The position numbers and the translations under genes are program-made. A stretch of 64,000 nt of DNA from the NCBI GenBank assembly GCA_963740055.1, contig CAVUCL010000005.1:620001-684000 (forward strand). The letters run 5' to 3'. Under the pieces are notes generated by a model. It was not told where the DNA came from and ran no database searches. It saw only the letters and a program-made list of their open reading frames with translations. Every line of letters starts with the position of its first letter. Within the stretch, counting starts at the first letter, position 1. Below are positions 7,704 to 17,098 of the stretch, piece after piece. This stretch comes from WHSW01 sp963740055. GTDB taxonomy: Bacteria; Actinomycetota; Thermoleophilia; Solirubrobacterales; 70-9.

Positions 7704-8462
7704 CTAGCGATCGTAGTCGCGGATCGCGCGCAGACAGGCCCAGGTGAGCGCCACCCCCATCGCCGCGATCACGCCGAAGCTGACCGCGAGCTTGTCGAGG
7801 TCCCAGCCGTCGATGATCAGCGAGCGCAGCCCCTCGATCACGTAGGAGACCGGGTTCACGCGCGCGAGCGTCTCCATCACCGGCGTCAGCAGGTCGAAGG
7901 GAACGAAGTTCGGGCTCAGGAACAGCAGCGGGAAGAAGATCAGGAAGCTGGTGTTGGTCGCCTGCACGTTTCGGGTCCGGAGCGCGATCAGGATCGCGAA
8001 GCCGGCGTAGGCGACCCCGAACAGCGCCGCCATCCCGATCAGCACGACCGCCCCGAGGACGCCCGCCTCGACGTGGGCGCCGAACGCGATCCCGGCGACG
8101 AGCACGAGCGCCGATCCCCCGACGCCGCGGACGAAGTCGGCGACCAGGCGCCCGTAGATGATCGACGCACGGCGGATCGGCGCGACCAGGAGCTTGTCGA
8201 AGTAGCCGTTGTCGATCTCGGTCACCAGGGCGAGCCCGGAGGTCGCGGTCGCGACCGCGAACATCAGCGAGACCGGGAGCTGGAAGGCGACATAACCCTG
8301 GCCGTTGAGGAAGGGGGTCGAGCTCGGGAACGTCTCCGAGACCTGGCCGATGTTGACCGCGAGGAAGAACAGCGGGATGAACAGGGTCGGGATCGTCGCC
8401 TCGGGGTAGCGGATCGTCTCGCGGATCGCGCGGCGGCCGAGGAGCGCGGTCTGGTGGACCAC
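7704..8462 (-). CDS. ABC-2 type transporter permease (DrrB-like)
   Basis: 252 aa from a GTG that shares one base with the ATPase stop (TAGTG), preceded by a GGAGGG ribosome site. About six hydrophobic segments are visible. The conserved ABC-2 stretch LSPNFVPFDLLTPVMETLARVNPVSYVIEGLR lies in the C-terminal third, before the last membrane helix. This is the daunorubicin/DrrB-type permease. With the ATPase it should form an exporter in the cytoplasmic membrane. Substrate unknown; drugs or lipids are possible. Confidence 0.87.
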   Translation of the reverse strand: MVHQTALLGRRAIRETIRYPEATIPTLFIPLFFLAVNIGQVSETFPSSTPFLNGQGYVAFQLPVSLMFAVATATSGLALVTEIDNGYFDKLLVAPIRRASIIYGRLVADFVRGVGGSALVLVAGIAFGAHVEAGVLGAVVLIGMAALFGVAYAGFAILIALRTRNVQATNTSFLIFFPLLFLSPNFVPFDLLTPVMETLARVNPVSYVIEGLRSLIIDGWDLDKLAVSFGVIAAMGVALTWACLRAIRDYDR

Positions 8463-9493
8463 TAGCCCTCCTCCCCGCCCTCGTCGCCGTCGCCGCGCTG
8501 CTCCTCGTCCGGCGAGAGCCGCTTGCCGGTCGCCTCGAGGAAGACGTCGTCGAGCGACGGTCGCGAGACCGAGATCGCTCCTGGGGTGATCCCGGCGCCG
8601 TCGAGGCGGCGGACGATCTCGACGATCGAGCCGGCGCCGTTGGCGACGAACAGTGCCAGCGAGCCCTGCCCGTCGACGATCCGCTCGAGCCCGGCGAGCC
8701 CCTCGAGCGCGGCTCGGGTCGCGCCCGGATCCGCCTGCTCGAGCTCGATCGAGACCACGTCGGTGCCGATCTCCGCCTTCAGCTGCTCGGGGGCGCCACG
8801 GGCAACGATCTCGCCCTCGTCGATGATCGCGAGCCGGTCGCAGAGCTCGTCGGCCTCCTCCAGGTACTGGGTGGTGAGAAAGATCGTCGTCCCGAGCGCG
8901 TTGATCTGGCGCACCTCCTCCCAGATCGTCCGCCGCGAGGACGGGTCGAGACCGGTCGTCGGCTCGTCGAGGAACAGGACCTCGGGCCGGTGCACGAGCG
9001 CGGCCGCGAGGTCGAGCCGGCGCTTCATCCCGCCCGAGTAGCCCTTGATCCGGCGGTCGGCGGCCTCCTCGAGGCCGACGATGCCGAGCAGCTCCTCGGT
9101 GCGCGCGACGCCGGCCCTGCCGTCGATGCCATAGAGGCCGCACTGGAGCTCGAGCAGCTCGCGGCCCGTCTGCACCGGGTCGAGCCCGATCTCCTGCAGC
9201 GCGACCCCGATCCGGGTCCGGACCTGGTGCCCCTCGCGCTCGACGTCGAGGCCGTCGACCAGGGCGCTGCCCGAGCTCGGGGGCAGCAGGGTGCAGAACA
9301 TCCGCAGGGTGGTCGTCTTCCCGGCGCCGTTCGGGCCCAGGAAGCCGAAGATCTCGCCGTGCTCGACCGCGAGGTCGATCCCGCGCACGGCCTCGACCCC
9401 GTCGCCGAAGCTGCGCGCGAGCGCGCGCGCCTCGACCGCGGCGCCGGCCTTCGGACCGTCGCTCACCGGCTGCTCTGAGGTCGTCTCACTCAT
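8462..9493 (-). CDS. ABC transporter ATP-binding protein (DrrA-like)
   Basis: 343 aa. Walker A GPNGAGKTT at residues 53-61, signature YSGGMKRR, Walker B VLFLDEPTTGLDP and the switch His region seen as TTQYLEEAD (Gln replaces the usual His just before Tyr, as in DrrA-type proteins). A C-terminal DrrA-like domain and an acidic tail (DEEQRGDGDEGGEEG) follow. It energises the adjacent permease. Transcription probably begins just upstream of this gene. Confidence 0.9.
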   Translation of the reverse strand: MSETTSEQPVSDGPKAGAAVEARALARSFGDGVEAVRGIDLAVEHGEIFGFLGPNGAGKTTTLRMFCTLLPPSSGSALVDGLDVEREGHQVRTRIGVALQEIGLDPVQTGRELLELQCGLYGIDGRAGVARTEELLGIVGLEEAADRRIKGYSGGMKRRLDLAAALVHRPEVLFLDEPTTGLDPSSRRTIWEEVRQINALGTTIFLTTQYLEEADELCDRLAIIDEGEIVARGAPEQLKAEIGTDVVSIELEQADPGATRAALEGLAGLERIVDGQGSLALFVANGAGSIVEIVRRLDGAGITPGAISVSRPSLDDVFLEATGKRLSPDEEQRGDGDEGGEEG

Positions 9494-9497
9494 TCAT

Positions 9498-9524
9498 CTC
9501 TTAACGACGAGGCGAACCGTTCAA
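9498..9524 (-). promoter_or_regulatory. Putative promoter of the ABC operon
   Basis: Minus strand TTGAAC (9524-9519), 15-nt spacer, TAAGAG (9503-9498), then 4 nt to the ATG. The spacer is short, so this is tentative. The region 9494-9563 otherwise holds nothing clear. Confidence 0.3.
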
Positions 9525-9563
9525 AGTAATCGCCCGCCCGGCGGGAAAACCGAGCTGAGCGGC

Positions 9564-10952
9564 TCAGCCGGCGGCGAGCTCGAGCTCGTGCATGCGCCGG
9601 GAACGACGGCGTCCGAGCAGGCCGCCGTTGCGGCGCTCGCGCTCGAGCATCCGCATGTAGGGCTCGAAGTCGACCTGGATCGTGTGGCGCTTCGAGGCCA
9701 CGTAGCGCTTCGCCATCCGCTCGCGCTCGCGCGCGATCGCCGCGCGCATCCGGTCCGGCGCCGGGAGCCCGACCCGGCCCTGGAGCAGGTCGGCGACCCA
9801 CTCCGACTGCGCCTCGGCGAGCGGCATGATCGCTCCCAGCGGCTGCAGCAGGCCGATGAAGTAGAGCCCCGGGTGCTCGGGGCTGACCACGCGCCGGTAG
9901 AGCGGGATCTCGTTGTCGGGCGCCGAGATCAGGTCCTCGGCGAAGAACGGGAAGCTGATCTTGTAGCCGGTGCAGTAGATCGCCAGGTCGACCTCCTCCT
10001 CCGAGCCGTCGACGAAGCGGACCGTGCGCCCACCGGCGAACTCGGCGATGTTCGGCTTCACCGCGATGTCGCCGTGCCCGATCCGCGGCAGCAGATCGGA
10101 CGAGATCGTCGGGTGCGCCTCGGCGAGCTTGTGGTCGGGCTCGGGCAGCCCGTAATCCATCGGGTCGCCGGTGGCGAGCTTGAGCTGGCGCCGGTAGAGC
10201 CCGCGGACCACGGCCAGCGGCATCCGGCTGGTGAGCGCGTTGCCGAGCTCGTCGGTGGGCTTGCCGCGCAGGTACTTGGGCAGGATCCAGGCGCCGCGCC
10301 GCATCGCCAGCAGCGTCCGCTCGGCGCTCCGCGACGCCTCGACCGCGATGTCGCAGGCGGAGTTGCCGATCCCGAGCACGAGCACCCGCTTGCCCTCGAG
10401 CACGTCGGGCGTCTTGTAGTCGTGAACGTGCATCTGCTCGCCCTCGAAGCCGTCGGTGCCCGGATACGGCGGCTCGGGCCAGCGTGCGTCCCAGTGGTGG
10501 CCGTTGGCGACCATGACCGCGCCGTAGGTCTCCTCCCCCTCCCCGCCGTCGCGCTCGCGCCAGCGCACCGTCCAGGCGCCGCCGGGCGCCGGCTCGACCG
10601 CGGTCACCTCGGTCCGAAAGCGGATCCGCTCGCGAAAGCCGAAGTGGTCGACGTAGTCGTCGAAGTAGCGCGCGATCTGGAAGTGGTTCGGGTAGTCGGG
10701 GTAGTCCGCGGGCATCGGGTAGGTCGCGTAGGCCATCGTCCGGCGCGAGGTGTTGATGTGCAGCGACTCGTACGCGGACGACATCCGGTTGTCGTTCATG
10801 TAGCGCCAGTTGCCGCCGACCTCCGAGCCGATCTCGAAGCAGTCGAACTCGATCCCGCGCGCGTCGAGCACCTGGCACGACGCGATCCCCGACGAGCCCG
10901 CTCCGATCACGCAGACGCGCGCGCTCGACCCTGTGCGTGCGTTCTTGTACAT
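9564..10952 (-). CDS. Flavin-containing monooxygenase
   Basis: 462 aa. FAD-binding GAGSSG at residues 17-22, the FMO fingerprint-type sequence FEGEQMHVHDYK (FxGxxxHxxxY), and the NADPH-binding GIGNSACDIA near residue 195. Such enzymes oxygenate N, S or carbonyl groups with NADPH and O2. The natural substrate is unknown. Its ATG overlaps the YqgE-like stop as ATGA, so the two are cotranscribed. Length is normal for bacterial FMOs. Cytosolic, no signal. Confidence 0.88.
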   Translation of the reverse strand: MYKNARTGSSARVCVIGAGSSGIASCQVLDARGIEFDCFEIGSEVGGNWRYMNDNRMSSAYESLHINTSRRTMAYATYPMPADYPDYPNHFQIARYFDDYVDHFGFRERIRFRTEVTAVEPAPGGAWTVRWRERDGGEGEETYGAVMVANGHHWDARWPEPPYPGTDGFEGEQMHVHDYKTPDVLEGKRVLVLGIGNSACDIAVEASRSAERTLLAMRRGAWILPKYLRGKPTDELGNALTSRMPLAVVRGLYRRQLKLATGDPMDYGLPEPDHKLAEAHPTISSDLLPRIGHGDIAVKPNIAEFAGGRTVRFVDGSEEEVDLAIYCTGYKISFPFFAEDLISAPDNEIPLYRRVVSPEHPGLYFIGLLQPLGAIMPLAEAQSEWVADLLQGRVGLPAPDRMRAAIARERERMAKRYVASKRHTIQVDFEPYMRMLERERRNGGLLGRRRSRRMHELELAAG

Positions 10953-11499
10953 CAGTTCAGCCGCGGATCATCGGGCATTCGCGCGATCAGCGCGAACTGA
11001 CCTCCCTTGCGCGCAAGCACGTCCTGCCACAGCGCCTCCGGGTCGTCGTGGAAGAGCTCGGCCGGCAGCGGAGGCTCGACGATCCACGCCTCCTCGCCGA
11101 GCTCGCCCTCGAGCTGGCCCGCCCCCCAGCCCGAGTAGCCGGCGTAGACGCGGCCGCGGCGCACGGCGCGCGCGAGCTCCTCCTGCTCGGCGTCGGCGCC
11201 GACGAAGCCGACGTCGGCGGCGACGATCCAGGCTGCCGCGTCGAGCTGGTCGAACTCCGCCAGGACGACGAGCGCCTGCGGCTGCACCGGGCCGCCGATG
11301 AAGACCGGGCTCATCGCCGGCGATCGTCGGCCAGCTCCGGGGCGACCTCGCTGACCGCGGTCTCCGAGGGGCGGTTGAGGACGACCCCCATCGCGCCGTC
11401 GTCGGTGTGCTCGGTGATCAGGACGACCGAGCGGGCGAAGTTCGGATCGGCGAGCGCCGGCGAGGCGATCAGGAGCTTTCCGCGCAGCGAGTCTTCCAC
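10952..11499 (-). CDS. YqgE/AlgH family protein (UPF0301), frameshifted
   Basis: The family sequence is present in two frames. LRGKLLIASPALADPNF and GAMGVVLNRPSE lie in the first part (11499 to about 11320); VFIGGPVQPQALVVL and YAGYSGWGAGQLEGEL lie in a second frame (about 11325 to 10952). One missing base between ELAD and SPVF restores a continuous protein of about 182 aa, the usual family length. The start is taken as the GTG at 11499 (VEDSLRGK). Function in the family is poorly known. Divergent from the thioredoxin gene, with CACAAT 12 nt upstream of the GTG. Sequencing error is more likely than decay. Confidence 0.75.
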
Positions 11500-11541
11500 C
11501 GGTCGGTTCAGATTGTGCCCGCTCGCTAACCTCGATGAGCG

Positions 11542-12298
11542 ATGATCCACGACGTCGGCGAGGCCGATTTCGCCGCCAAGGTCGTCGACCGCTCAAGCGA
11601 GGTTCCGGTCGTCGTCGACTTCTGGGCCGAGTGGTGCGGCCCCTGTCGCCAGCTCGGCCCGGCGCTCGAGGCGGCGGTCGAAAAGCGCGCTGGGCGGGTC
11701 GAGCTCGCGAAGGTCGACGTCGACGCGAACCAGTCGCTCGCCGGCAGCTTCGGCGTCCAGGGGATCCCCGCGGTGAAGGCGTTTCGCGACGGCGAGGTCG
11801 TGGCCGAGTTCACCGGCGCGATCCCGCCGGCGCAGATCGAGCGCTTCCTCGACGCCCTCGTCCCTTCGCCGGCCGACGAGCTCGCCGCCACCGGCGACGA
11901 GGCCTCGCTGCGCGAGGCGCTCGCGCTCGACCCCCGCCACGGCGAGGCGGCGGCGAAGCTCGGCCGCCTGCTGCTCGCCCGCGGCGAGGCCGAGCGAGGC
12001 GATCGACCTGCTCGAGCCGCTCGCCGGCGACTTCCTCGCCGAGGGGCTGATTGCGCGGGCGCGGCTCGCCGGCTCCAACGGCGACGCCTCGAGCGAGCTC
12101 GGGCGCGCGTTCGCGGCCTGGGACGCCGGTGATCACGCGACCGCGCTCGAGGCGCTGCAGGGGACGATCGCCGCCGAGCCCGACCCCGAGCGCCGCGACC
12201 TGATCCGCCGCGTGATGGTCGGCATCTTCGCCGAGCTCGGCGCCGACCACGAGCTCGCGCGCGAGCACCGGCGCCGCCTCGCCGCGGCGCTCAACTAA
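11542..12298 (+). CDS. Thioredoxin-TPR protein (CnoX/YbbN-like), frameshifted
   Basis: An N-terminal thioredoxin domain with FWAEWCGPCRQ (Cys32, Cys35) and GVQGIPAVKAF is followed by a helical TPR-like half, the layout of the chaperedoxin CnoX/YbbN, which protects proteins from oxidation and folding stress. The frame breaks near 12000: after LLLARGEAE the homologous continuation IDLLEPLAGDFLAEGL is in another frame and runs to the TAA at 12296-12298. One surplus C between two GAG codons explains it. Repaired length is about 251 aa. A TAACCT hexamer lies upstream. The downstream ccdA supplies reductant across the membrane, so the neighbours fit a thiol-redox role. Confidence 0.78.
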
Positions 12299-12311
12299 CC
12301 CACCGGCGCGC

Positions 12312-12317
12312 CACAAT
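12312..12317 (+). promoter_or_regulatory. Putative -10 (CACAAT), leaderless start
   Basis: CACAAT ends 7 nt before the ccdA ATG at 12325; no Shine-Dalgarno sequence. Confidence 0.4.
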
Positions 12318-12324
12318 TGCGGGC

Positions 12325-13055
12325 ATGAACGACCCGATTTCCGGTGCCGACGTCCCGGTCGCCTTCATCGCCGGCCTGGTCTCGTTCGTCTCCCCCTGCG
12401 TGCTGCCGCTGGTGCCGGGCTACCTCTCGGCCGTGACCGGGGTCAGCGTGACCGAGATCGAGCAGGCGGACTGGCGCCGGGTGCTCGGCCCGAGCCTGCT
12501 GTTCATCGCCTCGTTCTCGACCGTGTTCATCCTCCTCGGGCTGACCGCGACTGCCCTCGGCCAGTCGCTGCGCGACAACCAGGACCTGCTGACCGACATC
12601 GGCGCGGTGCTGCTGATCGTCATGGGCGTGCTGTTCATCGCCGCCTCGTTCGTCGACCGCCTGAACCGCGAGTGGCACGTCGACGCGCTGCTCGCCCGCG
12701 CCGGCAAGGGCGGGCCGATCGTCGCCGGGGCGGCGTTCTCGATCGCCTGGACGCCGTGCACGGGGCCGGCCCTGGGCGGCATCCTGACGCTCGCCGGGAT
12801 CGACGGCGAGCTCGCCCACGGCGCCTTCCTGCTCGCCGTCTACTCGCTCGGGCTCGCGATCCCGTTCCTGCTCACCGCGCTCGCCTTCTCGCGCGCGACG
12901 ACCGCGTTCGAGTGGTCAAGCGCCACTACACCGCGATCGTCGCCACCGGCGGCGGGGTCCTGATCGCGATGGGCGTCCTGATCCTCAGCGGCGGCTTCAC
13001 CGAGCTCAACATCTGGGCGCAGAAGGTCACCAACGAGCTCGGGCTGAACCTCTAG
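12325..13055 (+). CDS. ccdA: Cytochrome c biogenesis protein CcdA (DsbD-like), frameshifted
   Basis: Polytopic membrane protein carrying electrons from cytosolic thioredoxin to extracytoplasmic thiols. Seen: FVSPCVLPLVPGY with Cys25 and AWTPCTGPALGGIL with the second redox Cys, and about six membrane helices. The frame breaks near 12915: FEW is followed in another frame by VKRHYTAIVATGGGVL and a last helix to the stop at 13055. One missing G (GAGTGG-GTC) restores a product of about 243 aa, the normal CcdA length. It follows the CnoX-like gene. Confidence 0.85.
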
Positions 13056-13061
13056 CGCGGC

Positions 13062-13358
13062 TCAGACCGGCGGCTTCAGCGGCGGATCGTCGGCGCCGAC
13101 GCCGACCTCGATCGGCTCGCCGATCGCCTCGGTCTCCTCGAGCCCGGCGCCCTCGTCATCGCGCGAGCAGACGATCCGGAAGCGCCCGGTGCCGATCTCG
13201 GGATCGGGGACCACCGGCAGGCCGCGGATCTCCTCCCAGCCCAGCCGCTCGACCTCGAACGGGTTCATCCGCACCTCCGAGGCCGGCCAGGGGCACGACG
13301 CGTTGTGCTGGTCGATCGCCTTCGAGATCGCCTCGAGGTTCTTCGCCTCGGCGCCCAT
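13062..13358 (-). CDS. Hypothetical protein
   Basis: 98 aa, not recognised. Contains NPFEVERLGWEEIRGLPVV followed by a beta-rich IGTGRFRIVCSRDD, and an acidic C-terminus. No signal or membrane segment. Overall composition resembles genuine coding sequence of this genome. It lies 10 nt downstream of another small acidic gene on the same strand and is convergent with ccdA. Confidence 0.6.
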   Translation of the reverse strand: MGAEAKNLEAISKAIDQHNASCPWPASEVRMNPFEVERLGWEEIRGLPVVPDPEIGTGRFRIVCSRDDEGAGLEETEAIGEPIEVGVGADDPPLKPPV

Positions 13359-13368
13359 CGCGCCGATC

Positions 13369-13602
13369 CTACTCGTCGGAGCCCGGCACCTCGCTCGAGT
13401 GCTCCGAGTCGGCCTCGCCGTAGGTGGCGTCGGGGTCCTCGGCCTCGGGCTCGCCCGCCATCTGGGTCGGGTCGGGCCCGCTGTCGCCGTGGCTGGCGTG
13501 CTCGATCAGCTCCGCCTCGGCCTCCTCGAAGCCCTCGCTCTCGCCCTGTCCAGCCTCGCGCAGCGGGCGCATCTCCTCCTCCTTGCGCTCCTGCTCGTCC
13601 AT
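13369..13602 (-). CDS. Hypothetical acidic small protein
   Basis: 77 aa, strongly acidic (rich in Glu, Asp, Ser, Gly), probably mostly disordered. The start carries a CTCCTCC complement (GGAGGAG) just upstream near 13610, a good ribosome site. No family recognised. Paired with the 98-aa gene downstream. Confidence 0.55.
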   Translation of the reverse strand: MDEQERKEEEMRPLREAGQGESEGFEEAEAELIEHASHGDSGPDPTQMAGEPEAEDPDATYGEADSEHSSEVPGSDE

Positions 13603-13678
13603 CGCTCTCCTCCAGCGTCGAAATCGCGGTCGGGCAGCAGCGTACTCCGCCGCCCGACCGCGAATCGGCGCTCGCGCG

Positions 13679-14642
13679 CTACTTCGAGCTCAGCACCGTC
13701 CCGGTGTCGGGAAAGCCGAGCCGCTCCTTGGTCGCCTGGGTGAGGTCGAACTCGCGGTCGCCCGCGTAGGGCCCGCGGTCGATCACCCGCACGGCGACCG
13801 AGCGCTTGCCGTAGCGAAGCCGCAGCTTCGTCCCGCACGGCAGCGCCTTGTGGGCGACCCCGAGCGTCGACGGGGTCAGCGTCCCGCCACAGGCCGTGTT
13901 GTTGCCGTAGAGGCCGGGCCCGTACCAGGACGCGGCCGCCCGGCGATAGACCGTGATCCGGCCGGCCGAGTCGCGGCTCCCGGTCGCGAGCCGGTTCGAG
14001 CGCGCCTTGACCGCGACCGGGTAGGTGCCCGTCCCGGGAGCCTCCCAGGCGAGCGAGAAGCGGCCGTCGCGGCCGGCCTTGGTCAGCTCGCGATCGCCGC
14101 CGATGCGGACGACGACGCGGCGCCCGGCCCCGGCCGGGCTGACCTCGCCGCGCACCTTCACCGTGCGCCCCGGGAGCGTGTGATGGTCTGCAGACCGTCG
14201 CCCGGGTTCGCGAGCGGACCGTGACCCGCTCGCTCCCTGATTCGGCGTCGACCCCGCTCGGGGTCGCGGTCGAGGTGTCGCCGGCGCTGTCCTCGGGCGC
14301 CGCCTGGGTCTGCGCAGAGCGGGCGAGCTCGGCGCGCCAGTAGCCGCTGCGCCGGGGCTGGACCCGGACGCGGTAGCGCCCGGAGGCGCCGGTGCGCGAG
14401 CGGCTGACCGTGCGCCAGCTGTGCGAGCCCTCGGCGCGGTGGCGGATCTCGATCGGGGCGTTCGCGGCGCCCGGGAAGCTCCCCCGCAGGGTGAGTCCGT
14501 CGCCGATCGCGACGCTGCGCGTCGAGCTGTCGATCCGGGCCTGCTTGTCGGTGTCGGCGAGCGCCGTGGCGCCCGTGAACGCGGCGAGGGGAAGCAGCGC
14601 GGCTGCCGCAACCCGCTTCCGCCGCAAGCGGAAACGTCGCAT
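13679..14642 (-). CDS. RlpA-like secreted cell-wall protein (double-psi beta-barrel), frameshifted
   Basis: Begins MRRFRLRRKRVAAAALLPL, a Sec signal cleaved near ATALA. An Ig-like or surface domain follows, and the C-terminal RlpA double-psi barrel is seen as ASWYGPGLYGNNTACGG, HKALPCGTKLRLRY and VIDRGPYAGDREFDLT. Such domains are found in lytic transglycosylases and resuscitation factors. The frame breaks near 14190 (TVRSRTRATVC to HHTLPGRTVKVRGE); one surplus base explains it. The repaired protein is about 320 aa. A c-di-AMP riboswitch and an AAGGAAG ribosome site (14651-14658) precede it, so expression should follow c-di-AMP and osmotic or wall status. Confidence 0.82.
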
Positions 14643-14662
14643 GAACTTTTCTTCCTTTCGAT

Positions 14663-14832
14663 GCCTGCGGGGTTAGCTGTCGGGCTCGCGGTGCGCGCTC
14701 CGCGCTACCGCTGCGGACGGATCACCGTCCGGTTCGCCCCCAGCCGGGCCGAGTTCGGCCCGGCGGCCGCCGATGCGGCCAGTGGGTCCCCCGCTCGGCG
14801 TCGCTCGGACGCGACGCCGATTAGGCCTGGTC
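14663..14832 (-). promoter_or_regulatory. c-di-AMP riboswitch (ydaO-yuaA type)
   Basis: Read on the minus strand, the 3' end CCGACAGCTAACCCCGC (near 14683-14667) matches the conserved ydaO-yuaA end. Upstream are CGCCGAGCGGGGGACCC and GGGGGCGAACCGG, corresponding to conserved internal loops, separated by hairpins. It sits immediately before the ribosome site of an RlpA-like wall protein, the most frequent actinobacterial context of this class. The final helix lies about 5 nt from the ribosome site, so translational control is plausible. The 5' boundary is approximate. Confidence 0.82.
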
Positions 14833-14875
14833 TGGTCTTGGTCTGGGGTCTCTGACCGCCCCGACGCTAGTGCGA

Positions 14876-14892
14876 ACACACGTTCTGTGTGT
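14876..14892. repeat. Inverted repeat between divergent rlpA and WS/DGAT units
   Basis: ACACAC (14876-14881) and GTGTGT (14887-14892) pair around a 5-nt spacer. Its position between two divergent promoters suggests an operator, but no regulator can be named. Confidence 0.35.
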
Positions 14893-14932
14893 GACGCCGG
14901 TCACTGAGCTCACATCTGAGAAGATCCGTGCG

Positions 14933-16377
14933 ATGAGCGCCAACCGCCTCACCGGCCTCGACTCCTCGTTCCTTCACCTCGAGCGCGGCCCCGCGCACAT
15001 GCACGTCGCCTCGACGACGCTGTTCGAGGGCCCGCCGCCGAACTACGACGACTTCCGTGAGCACATCGACTCGCGCCTGCACCTGGTGCCGCGCTTCCGC
15101 CAGAAGCTGCGCTTCGTCCCCTTCGGCCAGGGCCGGCCGCGCTGGGTCGACGACCCGCAGTTCAACCTCAACTACCACCTCCGCCACACCGCCCTGCCCT
15201 CCCCCGGCTCCGACGAGCAGCTGCGGACGTTCGCCGCCCGGGTCTTCTCCCAGCGCCTCGATCGCTCGAAGCCGCTCTGGGAGATGTGGCTGGTCGACGG
15301 GCTCGCCGACGACCGGTTCGCGATCGTCGCCAAGACCCACCACTGCCTCGTCGACGGCGTCTCCGGGGTTGACATAACCACGGTCCTCTTCGACGCCGCC
15401 CCCGAGCCGGAGCCGGTGCCGGTGGGCGAGCCGTGGGTCGCCGAGCCGGAGCCCAGCGACGCCCAGGTCCTCGGCGAGGCGCTGGTCGAGCGGGCTACCA
15501 GCCCGGCCGAGATCGTCCGGGGCGCGCGGGCGGTCTTCCGCGCCCCACGGCGCGCCGCGCGGGCGGCGGTCGACGGGCTCGAGGCCGCCGGCGCCTTCGC
15601 CCGCTCCGGCCTCGGCGCCCCCTCGTCGCCGTTCAACGTCGAGATCGGCCCCTACCGGCGCTTCGAGATGGTCCAGACCTCGCTCGCGGACCTGAAGCGG
15701 ATCAAGAACGAGCTCGGCGGCACGGTCAACGACGTCGTCCTCGCCGCCGTCGCCGGCGCGCTCGGCCGCTACCTGCGCGGGCACGGCTACTCGACCCAGG
15801 AGCTCGAGCTGCGCGCGATGGTGCCGATCAGCGTCCGCGGCGCCGACGAGCACGGGGCGCTCGGCAACCGCGTCTCCTCCTACATGGCGCCGCTGCCGAT
15901 CTGGTGCGACGACCCGGTCGAGCGCCTGCGCCGGGTGAGCGCGACGATGGGCGACCTGAAGCAGTCGAAGCAGGCGGTCGGCGCGACCCTGATGACCGAG
16001 CTCACCGACTTCGCCCCGCCGACGATCGCCGGCCAGGCGGCGCGGCTGCAGTCGCGCCAGCGCTTCTTCAACCTCGTCGTCACCAACATCCCGGGGCCGC
16101 AGTTCCCGCTCTATCTGATGGGCCGCAGGCTCGAGGCGGTGTTCCCGATGGTGCCGCTGGCGCAGCCGCCAGGCGGTCTGCTTCGGGATCATGAGCTACG
16201 ACGGCCAGGTCAACTTCGGGCTGATCGGCGACTACGACGCGCTCGACGGACCTCGAGTCGCTCGCCGCGGACCTCGAGGCCTCGCTTGCCGAGCTCGCCG
16301 AGCTCGCGCCCGGGGCCGAGCCCCCGCGCCGGCGTCGCTTCGCCGCCGGGCAGCGCAAGCAGCGCACCAAGGCCTAG
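14933..16377 (+). CDS. Wax ester synthase/diacylglycerol acyltransferase (WS/DGAT), two frameshifts
   Basis: Makes triacylglycerol or wax esters from acyl-CoA. The start MSANRLTGLDSSFLHLE is the standard family N-terminus; the active motif HHCLVDG (HHxxxDG) follows, then the C-terminal domain with NDVVLAAVAGALGRYL and VTNIPGP. The frame breaks near 16170 (a surplus C; the frame then reads QAVCFGIMSYDGQVNF) and again near 16250 (a surplus G; then DLESLAADLEASL) before the TAG at 16375-16377. Repaired length is about 480 aa, normal for the family. A lipid-storage role is inferred. The acyl-CoA synthetase at 37-39 kb could supply substrate. Confidence 0.85.
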
Positions 16378-16519
16378 AGCGCCACGGGCTCCAGCGGGGT
16401 GGCTTCACGTCCGCGGCCGGGGTAAGATGCCGCGTCGTTCAACCCGCGGCCACGGGGTCTGGCACGCGGGCGACTCAATGTGCGTGGCATGGGGCCGCGC
16501 GGAAAGAAAGGAACAGCAC

Positions 16520-17080
16520 TTGAGCAAGGCAAGAATGCTGCGACCGCTGCTTGCGGTCGGCGCTCTGGTCGCCCTCGGGGCGGCCGCGGCCGGTGGCCCG
16601 GCGACGGCGAGCCCGTCATCCAAGGGCGGCGCCACCGTGATCAAGATGGAGCAGGAGGGCAAGGAGTTGTTCTTCGACGGTCCCGCCACCGTGGAGGCCG
16701 GAACCCAGCTGAAGATCAAGAACAACACCAACCCGCGCAAGATCGGTCCGCACACCTTCTCGCTCGTGCGCGAGAAGACGCTCCCGGAGGGCAAGGAGCA
16801 GATCAAGAAGTGCGCCCGCGAGTTCAAGGGCATGTGCGGCGAGGTGGTCAAGTGGCACGAGGTCGACCTGCAGACCGGTCAGGTCGGTGAGAACCCGGTC
16901 GAGGTCGGCAAGCAGGGCTGGGATCGCAAGGGCGATCGCAAGCGCAAGGGCGACTCATGGGTCTCGGAGCGCAAGAACCAGTCGTTCAAGCGCAAGGTGA
17001 CCGCGCCCGAGGGCAAGACGCTGACCTTCTTCTGCGCCGTGCATCCGGAGATGCAGGGCGAGATCAAGGTCACGGAGTAA
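16520..17080 (+). CDS. Secreted cupredoxin-like copper protein
   Basis: 186 aa. The start is TTG 16520, seven nt after an AAGGA ribosome site; an internal ATG at 16535 has no such site. A signal peptide (LLAVGALVALGAAAAG) ends near ATA-SPS. The C-terminal FFCAVHPEMQG supplies the Cys, His and Met of a type 1 copper centre, and an upstream HTFSL supplies the other His. A lysine-rich insertion precedes the Cys loop. The next gene is a multicopper oxidase, for which this may be an electron donor or copper carrier. Confidence 0.75.
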   Translation: MSKARMLRPLLAVGALVALGAAAAGGPATASPSSKGGATVIKMEQEGKELFFDGPATVEAGTQLKIKNNTNPRKIGPHTFSLVREKTLPEGKEQIKKCAREFKGMCGEVVKWHEVDLQTGQVGENPVEVGKQGWDRKGDRKRKGDSWVSERKNQSFKRKVTAPEGKTLTFFCAVHPEMQGEIKVTE

Positions 17081-17098
17081 CCCACGGGACCCGTACCT

